The notes: a model not told the origin generated them from the sequence alone. A DNA stretch of 21,551 nucleotides from JALHRI01 sp044351685 (GCA_044351685.1 JBILFK010000009.1:1-21551), one strand, 5' to 3'; positions 6,434-13,670 are shown, counted from the first letter of the stretch. Program-made: numbers and translations.

Positions 6434-7399
6434 TCAAGTGACTCTTAAAAATTCTTGAAATTTATTATCCAATTTATTGCTTGCCTTAAAACACTTACCA
6501 AAAGTATCTGCAATATGGCGAATTGGTCTTAGTCTACGCTCTGTTGCCCAATCTCTGTAATGGGAGATCTCAGGGTTGATAACCCCTACAGGGAGATTTG
6601 CTTGAGCGATAGGCTCCCATATATGTTTGTCTTCAGGATTGCAATGAACGCCAATAAAAACCACCCTTTTAGAGGTTTTGACTGCCCGTTCATAGTCTGC
6701 CCTGATGTTGGCAATGAATGTGGGTGAATGAGTAGAAGGTTTTTCCTTCATGTACCAGCTCATAACTGGTGCGTATGCCACATTGCCTGTATCCAATGCG
6801 CTCGAAATTCTACGGCGGGCCTCTACTAAACCATAGGGGTGTATGTCATTAGTTTCGTAAGATGTTGAGGCATTGGCAATGGTTATGTTTTCCATTGTTA
6901 TGGAATTTCCGGCGCTCATGAAATTGCATGATCCATGCGGTTTCAAAACCACTCGATTGGTCTTGGGAGTTTGTTGATTAAATCTGTAAGAAGTTGCAAA
7001 CCCCAAGATCCCTAACGCATTTTCCAGTTGAAGTTCATAATTGAGGGAAACATAGATTATATCCTTCTTCATTAGTGCTTTAGCCAAACAAAAATATTCA
7101 TTTTTTGGGTATGCAACCGAGTTGAGTTCGTACTTCACAAAGTAATCCCCCAACTGCAATAGCATTAGTAAGGGCTGAAGTTTTTTTGTGCTGTTTCCAT
7201 ACGCGAGTAAGGCATCAAAGCCCATTTCAAAGTTTTCTGCGAATAGCGCCTCAATATCCTCAGGAATGTCTCGAAACTCAGAATATTGTTCGCTTAATTC
7301 TTTATATAAATCTTTCCCAAGTGGCGGTTGTTTTGCTGCCAGCGACTGCTTTGAGCAGAAAGCGCTGGCACCGGCACCTACAATAACAAGAGTCGTCAT
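6434..7399 (-). CDS. SIR2-like NAD-binding domain protein, possible defence effector
   Basis: The 321-residue product carries the hallmarks of the SIR2-like Rossmann fold: GAGAS near the N-terminus (residues 8-12), SLNYELQLENAL (Asn120) in the position of the TTNYD motif, KPHGS (His155) in the position of the catalytic HG motif, and FIGVHCNPEDKHIW near residue 248. Such proteins often hydrolyse NAD+ in anti-phage abortive systems; the Asn and His needed for this are present. No partner gene (for example a TIR, HerA or Argonaute gene) is adjacent, so it would be a single-gene system. It is visibly AT-richer than its neighbours and lies beside a tRNA, both signs of acquisition. The start ATG at 7399 has no clear ribosome-binding site. 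The NADase role is inferred. Confidence 0.72.
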   Translation of the reverse strand: MTTLVIVGAGASAFCSKQSLAAKQPPLGKDLYKELSEQYSEFRDIPEDIEALFAENFEMGFDALLAYGNSTKKLQPLLMLLQLGDYFVKYELNSVAYPKNEYFCLAKALMKKDIIYVSLNYELQLENALGILGFATSYRFNQQTPKTNRVVLKPHGSCNFMSAGNSITMENITIANASTSYETNDIHPYGLVEARRRISSALDTGNVAYAPVMSWYMKEKPSTHSPTFIANIRADYERAVKTSKRVVFIGVHCNPEDKHIWEPIAQANLPVGVINPEISHYRDWATERRLRPIRHIADTFGKCFKASNKLDNKFQEFLRVT

Positions 7400-7484
7400 T
7401 AGTTGAGATTAAATGGCGCTAATCAATTTTCAACCTTAAGCTACGGGTCGAAGCGAAGTTCGAGAAGTTTTCTGACGAACCAAT

Positions 7485-7506
7485 AAAAAAGGCACCTTGC
7501 GGTGCC
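7485..7506 (-). terminator. Intrinsic terminator downstream of tRNA remnant
   Basis: Read on the minus strand, a 6-bp stem GGCACC/GGTGCC with a GCAA tetraloop is followed by six T. It separates the tRNA locus from the SIR2-like gene. Confidence 0.8.
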
Positions 7507-7513
7507 ATTTACA

Positions 7514-7560
7514 TTGGTGCGACCGAGAAGACATGCTCGCTGCGGCGTTGCCTTGCTCCT
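7514..7560 (-). pseudogene. Degenerate copy of the tRNA-Leu 3' portion
   Basis: The 19 bp at 7514-7532 are identical to the 3' end of the intact tRNA-Leu, including the encoded CCA. The bases after it (CATGCTCGCTGCGGCGTTGCC) still resemble the variable-arm region of the tRNA (CATGCCTCGCGGCGCTACC), after a deletion of about nine bases in the T-loop. The 5' half is missing. It is either a remnant of a second tRNA copy or an att-type duplication from integration. Confidence 0.6.
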
Positions 7561-7635
7561 CGCCCTCGCTAAGTTCACTGCGTTCACTAAGCTACGGGTC
7601 GAACTTCAAAGTTCTCGTGAGTTTTCGGTGACCAG

Positions 7636-7664
7636 AAAAATTAAAAGGGGCAAAAGCCCCTTTT
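7636..7664 (-). terminator. Intrinsic terminator of tRNA-Leu
   Basis: A 9-bp stem (AAAAGGGGC/GCCCCTTTT) with a 4-base loop occupies 7643-7664, followed on the minus strand by a run of T at 7640-7636. It lies just past the tRNA CCA end. Confidence 0.85.
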
Positions 7665-7670
7665 AGTTTT

Positions 7671-7755
7671 TGGTGCGACCGAGAAGACTCGAACTTCCAT
7701 GCCTCGCGGCGCTACCACCTCAAGGTAGTGCGTCTACCAGTTTCGCCACGGTCGC
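7671..7755 (-). tRNA. tRNA-Leu (anticodon GAG)
   Basis: The minus strand folds as a class II tRNA of 85 nt. The acceptor stem is GCGACCG/CGGTCGC, followed by discriminator A and encoded CCA. The D-arm is GCGAAACTGGTAGACGC. The anticodon stem CTACC/GGTAG holds loop TTGAGGT, giving anticodon GAG (Leu, CUU/CUC). A long variable arm precedes the T-loop GTTCGAGTC. A strong terminator follows. Confidence 0.95.
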
Positions 7756-7818
7756 ACAGGTAGATGTGAGGGCGCGGTGTAGCAAAACCGTAGGCGCCCC
7801 GCAAGGGGTAAGTTGCGG

Positions 7819-9516
7819 TTAGCCGAACTGTACCTGTGCAAAGTTCGCCACCGAAATGCCAACCAGCGTGACAGTGAGCGATACGCCATCGGTTGGGCGC
7901 AGTGTCAGCAAGGTAGAATCCAGGGCATTCACCGTAACCGCGCTGGTAGCGTTGATTGCCAGCTGATTATAGAGATCGCTGGTGGTGGCGCCTTGTGTCC
8001 AGTGTACGGCAATACCAAGGCGATCGTTCGCAAGGTCAAAATCGTTGATCACATAGCTGCTTTGCAGCGCGGGCAAGCCCGTGCCAGTGGTGATATTGAA
8101 ATCAAACGTAAATAAATCGGCGCCAGCACCACCAGTAAGCAGATCGGTGGTGGCATTCCAGCCCGCGGTGGTGTTGGTGGCGTTGCTGTAAATGAAGTCA
8201 TTGCCGTTACCGCCGTTTAAGGTATCGCTGCCTGCATCGCCGTACAGCGAATCATTGCCATCGTCGCCTTGCAGGAAATCGTTGCCGGAATGGCCAAACA
8301 GGTAATCTGCAGCGCCACCGCCAGCGAGCGTATCGTTGCCGCCGTCGCCTTGCAGGTTATCGGTGCCATCGTTGCCGCTTAGGGAATCGTTACCATCCCA
8401 GCCTTGTAGGAAATCGTTGCCGAGGCCACCGAGAATGGTGTCGTTACCGCCATCGCCGTACAATAAATCATTCTCGCTGCCGCCATCGATGTAATCGTTA
8501 CCAATGTTACCGGCGATAAAATCTACGCCTGCATCACCGTATATAAAGTCATCGCCTGCATCGCCGCCAATAGTGTCTAAGCCATCGCCGCCGCTGATAG
8601 TATCGCCATCAGCACCGCCGTAAGCGATATCGTTGCCAGCGCCGCCAAGCAGGCTATCGAAGCCATCGCCACCGGCAATGAAATCGGCACCATCTTCGCC
8701 GCTTACAGTATCGTTGCCGACATCGCCGCCAATCGTGTCGTTGCCGAGGCCACCGAATAACTGGTCGTTACCATTCCACCCGAAAATCAGGTCGGCGCCA
8801 TCTTCGCCGCTCGCGGCATCATCGCCATCATCGCCGTAGAGGCGATCGTTCTCGGTGCCGCCATACAGCGTATCGTTACCTGCTTCGCCAGCCAGAATAT
8901 CGGCGCCAGCATTGCCACCTAAAATATCGGCACCAAGCCCTGCATAGAGCGAATCGTTGCCGCCGCCACCCAGCAGTGAATCGTTGTCGCCAGACGTGAC
9001 AATCAGATCATCGCCGTCGCCGCCATCCACGGTATCCAAGCCAGCATTGCCTTCTAGATAATCGTTGCCTGCATCGCCGGTGATCGAATCGTTGCCGCTG
9101 CCGCCATAAATGCTATCGTTTTCGCTATTACCGTAAATGCTATCGTTGCCATCGTCGCCGGTGATGAAATCGGCACCTTGGTCGCCGGAAATCAGGTCGT
9201 TCCCCGTCCAGCCGAAAATCGTGTCGTTGCCAAAACCACCGTAAATCGTGTCGAAGCCGGCATCGCCATTCAGCAGATCGTTGCCGCCATCGCCGGTGAT
9301 GGAATCATTGCCATCCCAGCCGTAAATGGTGTCGTTGCCATCGCCGCCATAGCCGGTATCGTCGCCCAGCCATAACGATAGAATATCGTTGCCCGCATTG
9401 CCGGCCACACTGTCGTTGCCCTCAAGCCCGTAGATAATGTCGGGTTGGTTAGGGTCGTTCAAACCGAAAAGCGTATCATTGCCAGCGGTGCCGAACAGTG
9501 GAAGTGGGTTCACCAT
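7819..9516 (-). CDS. RTX (hemolysin-type) calcium-binding repeat protein
   Basis: The 565-residue protein is almost entirely nonapeptide repeats of the GGxGxDxU type (for example GGSGNDSITGDAGNDYLEG) from about residue 10 to 460, which form Ca2+-binding parallel beta-rolls after export. The last 100 residues (LFTFDFNITTGTG..., NDFDLANDRLGI, ending VANFAQVQFG) look like an RTX C-terminal cap and uncleaved type I secretion signal; there is no N-terminal signal peptide. There is no recognisable enzymatic domain. No ABC/MFP/TolC export genes are in the window. The ATG at 9516 has a GGAGA ribosome-binding site. A likely role is a surface, S-layer-like or adhesive matrix protein; this is inference. 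Confidence 0.9.
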   Translation of the reverse strand: MVNPLPLFGTAGNDTLFGLNDPNQPDIIYGLEGNDSVAGNAGNDILSLWLGDDTGYGGDGNDTIYGWDGNDSITGDGGNDLLNGDAGFDTIYGGFGNDTIFGWTGNDLISGDQGADFITGDDGNDSIYGNSENDSIYGGSGNDSITGDAGNDYLEGNAGLDTVDGGDGDDLIVTSGDNDSLLGGGGNDSLYAGLGADILGGNAGADILAGEAGNDTLYGGTENDRLYGDDGDDAASGEDGADLIFGWNGNDQLFGGLGNDTIGGDVGNDTVSGEDGADFIAGGDGFDSLLGGAGNDIAYGGADGDTISGGDGLDTIGGDAGDDFIYGDAGVDFIAGNIGNDYIDGGSENDLLYGDGGNDTILGGLGNDFLQGWDGNDSLSGNDGTDNLQGDGGNDTLAGGGAADYLFGHSGNDFLQGDDGNDSLYGDAGSDTLNGGNGNDFIYSNATNTTAGWNATTDLLTGGAGADLFTFDFNITTGTGLPALQSSYVINDFDLANDRLGIAVHWTQGATTSDLYNQLAINATSAVTVNALDSTLLTLRPTDGVSLTVTLVGISVANFAQVQFG

Positions 9517-9655
9517 GGATATCTCCGAAACAATAGGGGGCTAAAATTTGGTAAAGTCTTATATATGTTTTTCTGTTCGCCCACAAGAAGAAAATTAACC
9601 ATTTATTAACTATTTCACGATTGTTCAAATGTGGCATTCTGCTAGGAAACCCTGC

Positions 9656-10438
9656 ATGCAGTGGCAAATTTCAAGTGGCATTACCGAATATTCCGTAGCG
9701 TTGGATATTATGCAGCAGCGCGTGCATGATGTGCAGGCGGGGAAGGCCGAAGAGCTGATATGGCTGCTTGAGCACCCCCCACTTTATACAGCGGGCAGCA
9801 GCGCAAAATCCGCCGATTACCTGCAGCATGGCGATATTCCGGTGTTTGAAACGGGGCGCGGTGGGCAATATACCTACCATGGCCCCGGCCAGCGCGTAGT
9901 GTATCTGGTGCTCGATTTAAACCAGCGTGGCCGAGATTTGCGCGCCTATGTGCAGCAGCTGGAACAGTGGGTGATCGATAGCCTTGCGGCATGCGGTGTG
10001 CAGGGATTTACCCGTGAAGGCCGCGTGGGTGTGTGGGTGCATCAGCAATCAGCAGTCAGCAATCAGCATTCGGTGAGTTTAACGCGTAGCGCGGATGGCC
10101 CGCGCGAGCCGGAGGCCAAAGGCCGAACGAGGGGGAGCGGTAGCGGGGGCGGGACGCCCCCCACACCGATAAACGAAGCAAAGATCGCCGCGCTTGGCGT
10201 GCGCTGCCAGAAATGGGTGGTAAGCCACGGCATTGCTATCAATGTAAACCCTGATCTATCGCATTATGCGGGCATCGTGCCGTGCGGCATCCGTGAATAT
10301 GGGGTGACGTCGCTGAAGGCACTTGGCAACCCCACTACCATGCAGGAGCTGGATGGGGTGCTGGCGCGCACCTGCCCATTTACGCCGTTGGCTGCGATAC
10401 AAAACCCGCTTGCTGCAGCGGGGAGGGGTGCTCGGTAA
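9656..10438 (+). CDS. lipB: Octanoyltransferase LipB with in-frame insertion
   Basis: LipB moves octanoate from acyl carrier protein to lipoyl domains, the first step of lipoate synthesis. The core motifs are present: RGGQYTYHGPGQ (residues 68-79), the catalytic Lys in AKIAALGVR (Lys176) and the catalytic Cys in IVPCG (Cys210). I chose ATG 9656 because AGGA lies 8 bases upstream and the protein then begins as LipBs do; 9629 would add nine residues. Between GVWV and NEAKIAALG, which are nearly adjacent in other LipBs, about 43 extra low-complexity residues (129-171) are encoded by repeats (see 10040-10168). The frame is kept, so the enzyme may still work with a surface loop. The 3' end overlaps the convergent acylphosphatase gene by 59 bp. 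Confidence 0.93.
   Translation: MQWQISSGITEYSVALDIMQQRVHDVQAGKAEELIWLLEHPPLYTAGSSAKSADYLQHGDIPVFETGRGGQYTYHGPGQRVVYLVLDLNQRGRDLRAYVQQLEQWVIDSLAACGVQGFTREGRVGVWVHQQSAVSNQHSVSLTRSADGPREPEAKGRTRGSGSGGGTPPTPINEAKIAALGVRCQKWVVSHGIAINVNPDLSHYAGIVPCGIREYGVTSLKALGNPTTMQELDGVLARTCPFTPLAAIQNPLAAAGRGAR
10040..10168 (+). repeat. Repeat-element insertion inside lipB
   Basis: This 129-bp stretch interrupts lipB in frame. It holds four tandem 7-mers ATCAGCA (third copy GTCAGCA) at 10041-10068, then a GC-rich element at 10088-10135, then a hairpin at 10145-10161 (7-bp stem GGGGGCG/CGCCCCC, 3-base loop). The element resembles the sequence at 16237-16311. The encoded residues are polar and Gly/Ser/Pro-rich, so probably unstructured. 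Confidence 0.7.
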
Positions 10439-10664
10439 TTTCTATATTATCCACGCGCGCAGCCGGTGGCCCTTCGCGGCAGGCGTGCATCAGCGCTTCT
10501 AACTGCTCGGCGCTACCGGATATAACCGCCTCGACACTGCCATCGTGCCGGTTACGAACCCAACCATGCACGCCAAGCTGGCGGGCGGTGGCCACCATCC
10601 ATGCGCGGTAGCCAACCCCCTGAACTCTGCCACAGATACGAAGATGTTTAGCTGTAACGTGCAT
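10380..10664 (-). CDS. Acylphosphatase
   Basis: A 94-residue protein of the acylphosphatase family, which hydrolyses acyl phosphates in the cytosol. The phosphate-binding loop with catalytic Arg (GRVQGVGYRAWM) and the catalytic Asn region (GWVRNRHDGSVEAVISG) are intact, and it ends GFVSQPTA, close to the usual GFxxRPT ending. I chose ATG 10664 because it begins immediately before the conserved start; a further upstream frame to 10760 would cross the divergent promoter region. No clear ribosome-binding site is seen. The last 59 bp overlap the end of lipB on the opposite strand. Confidence 0.92.
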   Translation of the reverse strand: MHVTAKHLRICGRVQGVGYRAWMVATARQLGVHGWVRNRHDGSVEAVISGSAEQLEALMHACREGPPAARVDNIEITEHPSPLQQAGFVSQPTA

Positions 10665-10667
10665 AAA

Positions 10668-10679
10668 AACGCATGCGTT
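10668..10679. promoter_or_regulatory. 12-bp palindrome in divergent intergenic region
   Basis: AACGCATGCGTT is a perfect palindrome 3 bp before the acylphosphatase start and within the shared region with the gene at 10754. It could be an operator; no regulator is identified. Confidence 0.25.
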
Positions 10680-10753
10680 GGTTGGTCTTAATAAAAATTT
10701 AAGGGTATATTCGCTATAGTCGCGCTGCAACGAGTGACAAGCTGGAGATGCAT

Positions 10754-11086
10754 ATGGCAAAGTTTCACATTACCGAACACGGGCTGCGTGTGGTAGGGGC
10801 AACCCAGCAGGATATTATTGAGGTTATTACCAGCCAGGCGCTTGCGGTAGCACCCGCGCCCGGGCAAATGAGCCTGAAAATGGGCGGTGTGGTGATTAAT
10901 AACCGTGCGGCGACTGCGGCGGCAGAAGAAAACAACACCGTGTATCTGGATATCGGCAACGCCGGAGATGCCAGCTATAGCGTATCGCGCGTGGACGGCG
11001 ATGTGTGCGTGAAAAACGATAGCACTGGCCAAATGGTTGCCGTGTTGCATAACGCCAAGAATCTGGTGATGGGCAAACCGAACTAG
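10754..11086 (+). CDS. Hypothetical small cytosolic protein
   Basis: I do not recognise this 110-residue protein. It has no signal peptide or membrane segment and reads as a compact alpha/beta fold: MAKFHITEHGLRVVGATQQDIIEVI at the start, then SLKMGGVVINNRA, ENNTVYLDIGN, SRVDGDVCVKN and ending MVAVLHNAKNLVMGKPN. The ATG at 10754 is preferred over the one at 10748 because GGAG lies 6 bases before it, whereas it would directly abut the earlier one. It lies divergent from acylphosphatase and upstream of the AST cluster, from which it is separated by an inverted repeat, so it is probably its own unit. Confidence 0.65.
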   Translation: MAKFHITEHGLRVVGATQQDIIEVITSQALAVAPAPGQMSLKMGGVVINNRAATAAAEENNTVYLDIGNAGDASYSVSRVDGDVCVKNDSTGQMVAVLHNAKNLVMGKPN

Positions 11087-11147
11087 CGCCCTGTGGACTA
11101 ACCAAAATTTCATTGTAGGGCGCGTAGCTGTTGCTATAGCATAGCAA
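11086..11147. promoter_or_regulatory. Two inverted repeats upstream of the AST cluster
   Basis: GCGCCCT at 11086-11092 pairs with AGGGCGC at 11117-11123. A second repeat, TTGCTA/TAGCAA, lies at 11131-11147 with a 5-base centre. The second sits 14 bp before the aminotransferase start, suitable for an operator or leader hairpin controlling the operon. Neither has a terminator T-run. Confidence 0.35.
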
Positions 11148-11161
11148 AAACGAGGCGCACG

Positions 11162-12436
11162 ATGACCCATCCTCTTCCCCCCAAAACGCATAATCTTAAC
11201 GCGCAATCCAGCGCGCTTGTTGAGAAGGGGCAGCGCTATTACACGCTGAATTATAAGCCCCGCGAAATGATCCTCGATCATGGCAAAGGCTCGACCTTGT
11301 GGGACCTTGACGGGAACGATTATATCGATTTTTCGGCAGGGATTGCGGTCTGTTCGCTGGGTCACCAAGACCCTGATTTACTCGCGGCACTCGATAAACA
11401 ATCGCGCAAGCTCTGGCATACCAGCAATGTGTTCTTTACCGAGCCGCCCATTCGCCTAGCCGAAGCGCTGGTGAAGCATTCCTGTTTTGCAAGCCGTGTG
11501 TATTTGTGTAATTCCGGCGCCGAAGCGAACGAAGCCGCCATTAAACTGGTTCGTAAATATGCCGCCGATAAGGGCAAGCCGCCCGAATCGCGTGAAATCA
11601 TTACCTTTGCCGGCTCGTTCCATGGCCGCACCCTTGCCACCGTGACCGCCACCGCCCAGCCCAAATACCAGCAGGGGTTTGAACCCTTACCGGGCGGGTT
11701 TGTGTATTGCGACCGCTTTAACGACGTTGATGCAGTGGCGGCATTGGTCAGTGAAAAGACCTGCGCTATCATGGTAGAACCGGTGCAAGGCGAGGGAGGG
11801 GTTGTGCCCGCAAAGCCAGGATTCCTTGCAGGATTACGCGAATTGTGCGACCGCGTGGGGGCGCTACTTGTTATCGATGAAATTCAGGCCGGTATTGGCC
11901 GTACGGGTACCCTGTTTGCCCACTGCCAAGATGGTGTGATTCCCGACATTGTGACCTTGGCCAAAGCACTCGGTGGTGGCTTGCCGATTGGTGCCATGTT
12001 AGTGGGCGCCAAGGCGGCAGAAACCTTTCAGTTTGGCTCGCATGGCTCTACTTTTGGTGGTAACCCGGTGATGGCCGCAGTGGCGCTTGCTGCGCTTGAG
12101 AAAATTGCCAACCCGGTGCTTTTAGAATCGGTCTATGATAAGGGCCAATGGCTGCGCGATCAGCTGCACGCTCTGCACAACGATATCGGTATCTTTGCCG
12201 AGATCCGTGGCAGGGGCTTAATGATCGGTGCCGAGCTGCTACCCGAATATGCCGGGCAGGCAAATGCCATTGCTGATATTGCACGTCAACATGGGGTGCT
12301 GGTGCTGGTGGCTGGCCCTAACGTCATGCGCTTTGTTCCGCCCCTGACGATTACGCAGGAAGAAATGCAGCAAGGCTTGTTACGATTCCGGAATGCTCTG
12401 GTGGCCTTTAAGGCAAATCATAAATCTGCCGCATAG
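11162..12436 (+). CDS. astC: Succinylornithine/acetylornithine aminotransferase (AstC type)
   Basis: A 424-residue class III PLP aminotransferase. Visible motifs are NSGAEANEAAIKL (117-129), the PLP-ring Asp in LVIDEIQAGIGRTG (Asp239) and the PLP-binding Lys in TLAKALGGGLPIGAML (Lys268). By sequence it could be ArgD, AstC or a related omega-aminotransferase; the AstC role, transfer of the amino group of succinylornithine to 2-oxoglutarate, follows from its place at the head of a cluster with AstA, AstD and AstB. GAGG lies 6 bases before the ATG. The next gene begins 8 bp after its stop. Confidence 0.85.
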   Translation: MTHPLPPKTHNLNAQSSALVEKGQRYYTLNYKPREMILDHGKGSTLWDLDGNDYIDFSAGIAVCSLGHQDPDLLAALDKQSRKLWHTSNVFFTEPPIRLAEALVKHSCFASRVYLCNSGAEANEAAIKLVRKYAADKGKPPESREIITFAGSFHGRTLATVTATAQPKYQQGFEPLPGGFVYCDRFNDVDAVAALVSEKTCAIMVEPVQGEGGVVPAKPGFLAGLRELCDRVGALLVIDEIQAGIGRTGTLFAHCQDGVIPDIVTLAKALGGGLPIGAMLVGAKAAETFQFGSHGSTFGGNPVMAAVALAALEKIANPVLLESVYDKGQWLRDQLHALHNDIGIFAEIRGRGLMIGAELLPEYAGQANAIADIARQHGVLVLVAGPNVMRFVPPLTITQEEMQQGLLRFRNALVAFKANHKSAA

Positions 12437-12444
12437 GTACCGCG

Positions 12445-13659
12445 ATGACCCCCAATGAACAGACTGCGCTGGACTGGATCGCCACGCAGCAGCAGCACAT
12501 GGTGTTTTTAACTGAAAGCTGGTCTTCCATCAATTCGGGTAGCTACCATACCGCTGGGGTGCGGGCACAGGCCAAGGCGCTTGCCGATAATTTCCTATGG
12601 CTTGGCGGCGAGATTGCCTATCACCCGATGGCACCCTATAGCGAGCTGGATGCTGGCGGCAACCTTATCGAGCGTGAAATTGCTGAAGCGATGACCATTA
12701 CCAAGCGCCCCGAAGCACCGATTCAGGTGTTGTTGGGAGGGCATATGGATACGGTGTATGGGGTCGATCATCCGTTCCAGAAACCTCGTTACATATCCGA
12801 AACAATTATGAATGGTCCTGGCGTTGCCGACCTAAAAGGTGGGTTAGTGGTGATGCTGAAAGCACTTGAAGCGCTGGAACGCCACCCCGATGCCGCACGG
12901 GTGGGCTGGCAGGTAGTGCTGAACCCGGACGAGGAGATAGGTTCCATCAGTTCCGACCCGTTGCTTAAACAATGTGCTGAGGGCAAACATTTGGGCATGA
13001 TTTACGAGCCTGCACTGGCTGATGGCACGCTGGCTGGGGCGCGCAAGGGCAGCGGCAATTTTTCATTGCGCATTGCAGGCCGCGCTGCGCATGCCGGGCG
13101 CAACCCAGAGGAAGGCCGCAACGCGGTTGTTGCGGCATCGGAATGTATTGCGGCGCTCAATCAGCTAAACGGCAAGCGCGAAGGGGTAACATTTAACCCG
13201 GCGCGGCTCGATGGTGGCGGCCCGCTGAATATGGTGCCCGATATGGCGATCGTGCGCTTCAATGTGCGCATTCTGAAAGCCGAAGATGCTGACTGGGTGC
13301 TGGGTGAAATCGATGCCATTCTAGCACAAGTGAATCAGCGTGAAGGGTATAGCGCTACACGCTATGGTAGTTTCACCAGACCCCCCAAACCGATGAGCCC
13401 CGAGAACCAAAAACTCGTGGATTTCGTGCAGGAATGTGGTCGGGCGATGGGGCTTTCGATTGGGGTAAAACCCTCGGGCGGATGTTGCGACGGAAACAAT
13501 CTCTGGCGGCATGGGTTGGCGAATGTCGATACGCTCGGGGTGCGTGGTGCGCATATCCATTCGAGCGATGAGATCGTGCATCTGGATTCACTGGTCGAAC
13601 GCGCGCAGCTTTCTGCCCTGATGCTTATGAAGCTTGCGAGCGGAGAGTTTACCCTTTAA
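12445..13659 (+). CDS. M20-family metallohydrolase, candidate succinylglutamate desuccinylase substitute
   Basis: A 404-residue dinuclear-zinc amidohydrolase of the M20 (carboxypeptidase G2/ArgE/DapE) family. Metal ligands and base are in place: His100 and Asp102 in GGHMDTVYG, Asp129 in GPGVADLKGG, Glu163-Glu164 in NPDEEIGS, Glu188 in MIYEPAL, and His372 in GAHIHSSDE. A dimerisation domain spans about 200-310. Relatives remove acyl groups or glutamate from amide-linked amino acids. It sits between astC and astA, 8 bp after one and 11 bp before the other. The standard AST pathway ends with AstE, an M14 enzyme, which is not seen here, so this enzyme may do that last step. That role is inferred from context. 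Confidence 0.85.
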   Translation: MTPNEQTALDWIATQQQHMVFLTESWSSINSGSYHTAGVRAQAKALADNFLWLGGEIAYHPMAPYSELDAGGNLIEREIAEAMTITKRPEAPIQVLLGGHMDTVYGVDHPFQKPRYISETIMNGPGVADLKGGLVVMLKALEALERHPDAARVGWQVVLNPDEEIGSISSDPLLKQCAEGKHLGMIYEPALADGTLAGARKGSGNFSLRIAGRAAHAGRNPEEGRNAVVAASECIAALNQLNGKREGVTFNPARLDGGGPLNMVPDMAIVRFNVRILKAEDADWVLGEIDAILAQVNQREGYSATRYGSFTRPPKPMSPENQKLVDFVQECGRAMGLSIGVKPSGGCCDGNNLWRHGLANVDTLGVRGAHIHSSDEIVHLDSLVERAQLSALMLMKLASGEFTL

Positions 13660-13670
13660 CGGTAGTGCCT

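Larger units (their letters stand above)
7437..7688. repeat. Diverged tandem duplication of the tRNA-Leu 3' flank
   Basis: Two units share a 16-bp start (TAAGCTACGGGTCGAA at 7437-7452 and 7588-7603), then similar but diverged sequence, then an intrinsic terminator with unlike stem sequences, then an identical 19-bp stretch of the tRNA 3' end (7514-7532 and 7670-7688). The offset is about 151-156 bp. It looks like an old duplication or a collapsed integration event at the tRNA. Confidence 0.6.

Noticed and set aside
7797..7808. CCCC-GCAA-GGGG hairpin just after the RTX gene as its terminator
   Set aside because: The stem is only 4 bp and there is no T-run on the minus strand, so I do not call it.
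7819..9516. Regular short repeats that could be read as a CRISPR or satellite array
   Set aside because: The periodicity is explained by translated RTX nonapeptides in one open frame, and the repeats are not identical at DNA level nor separated by spacers.
10688..11368. A 226-codon minus-strand frame
   Set aside because: It is antisense to the small gene at 10754 and to the start of astC, both of which have ribosome-binding sites and better composition.
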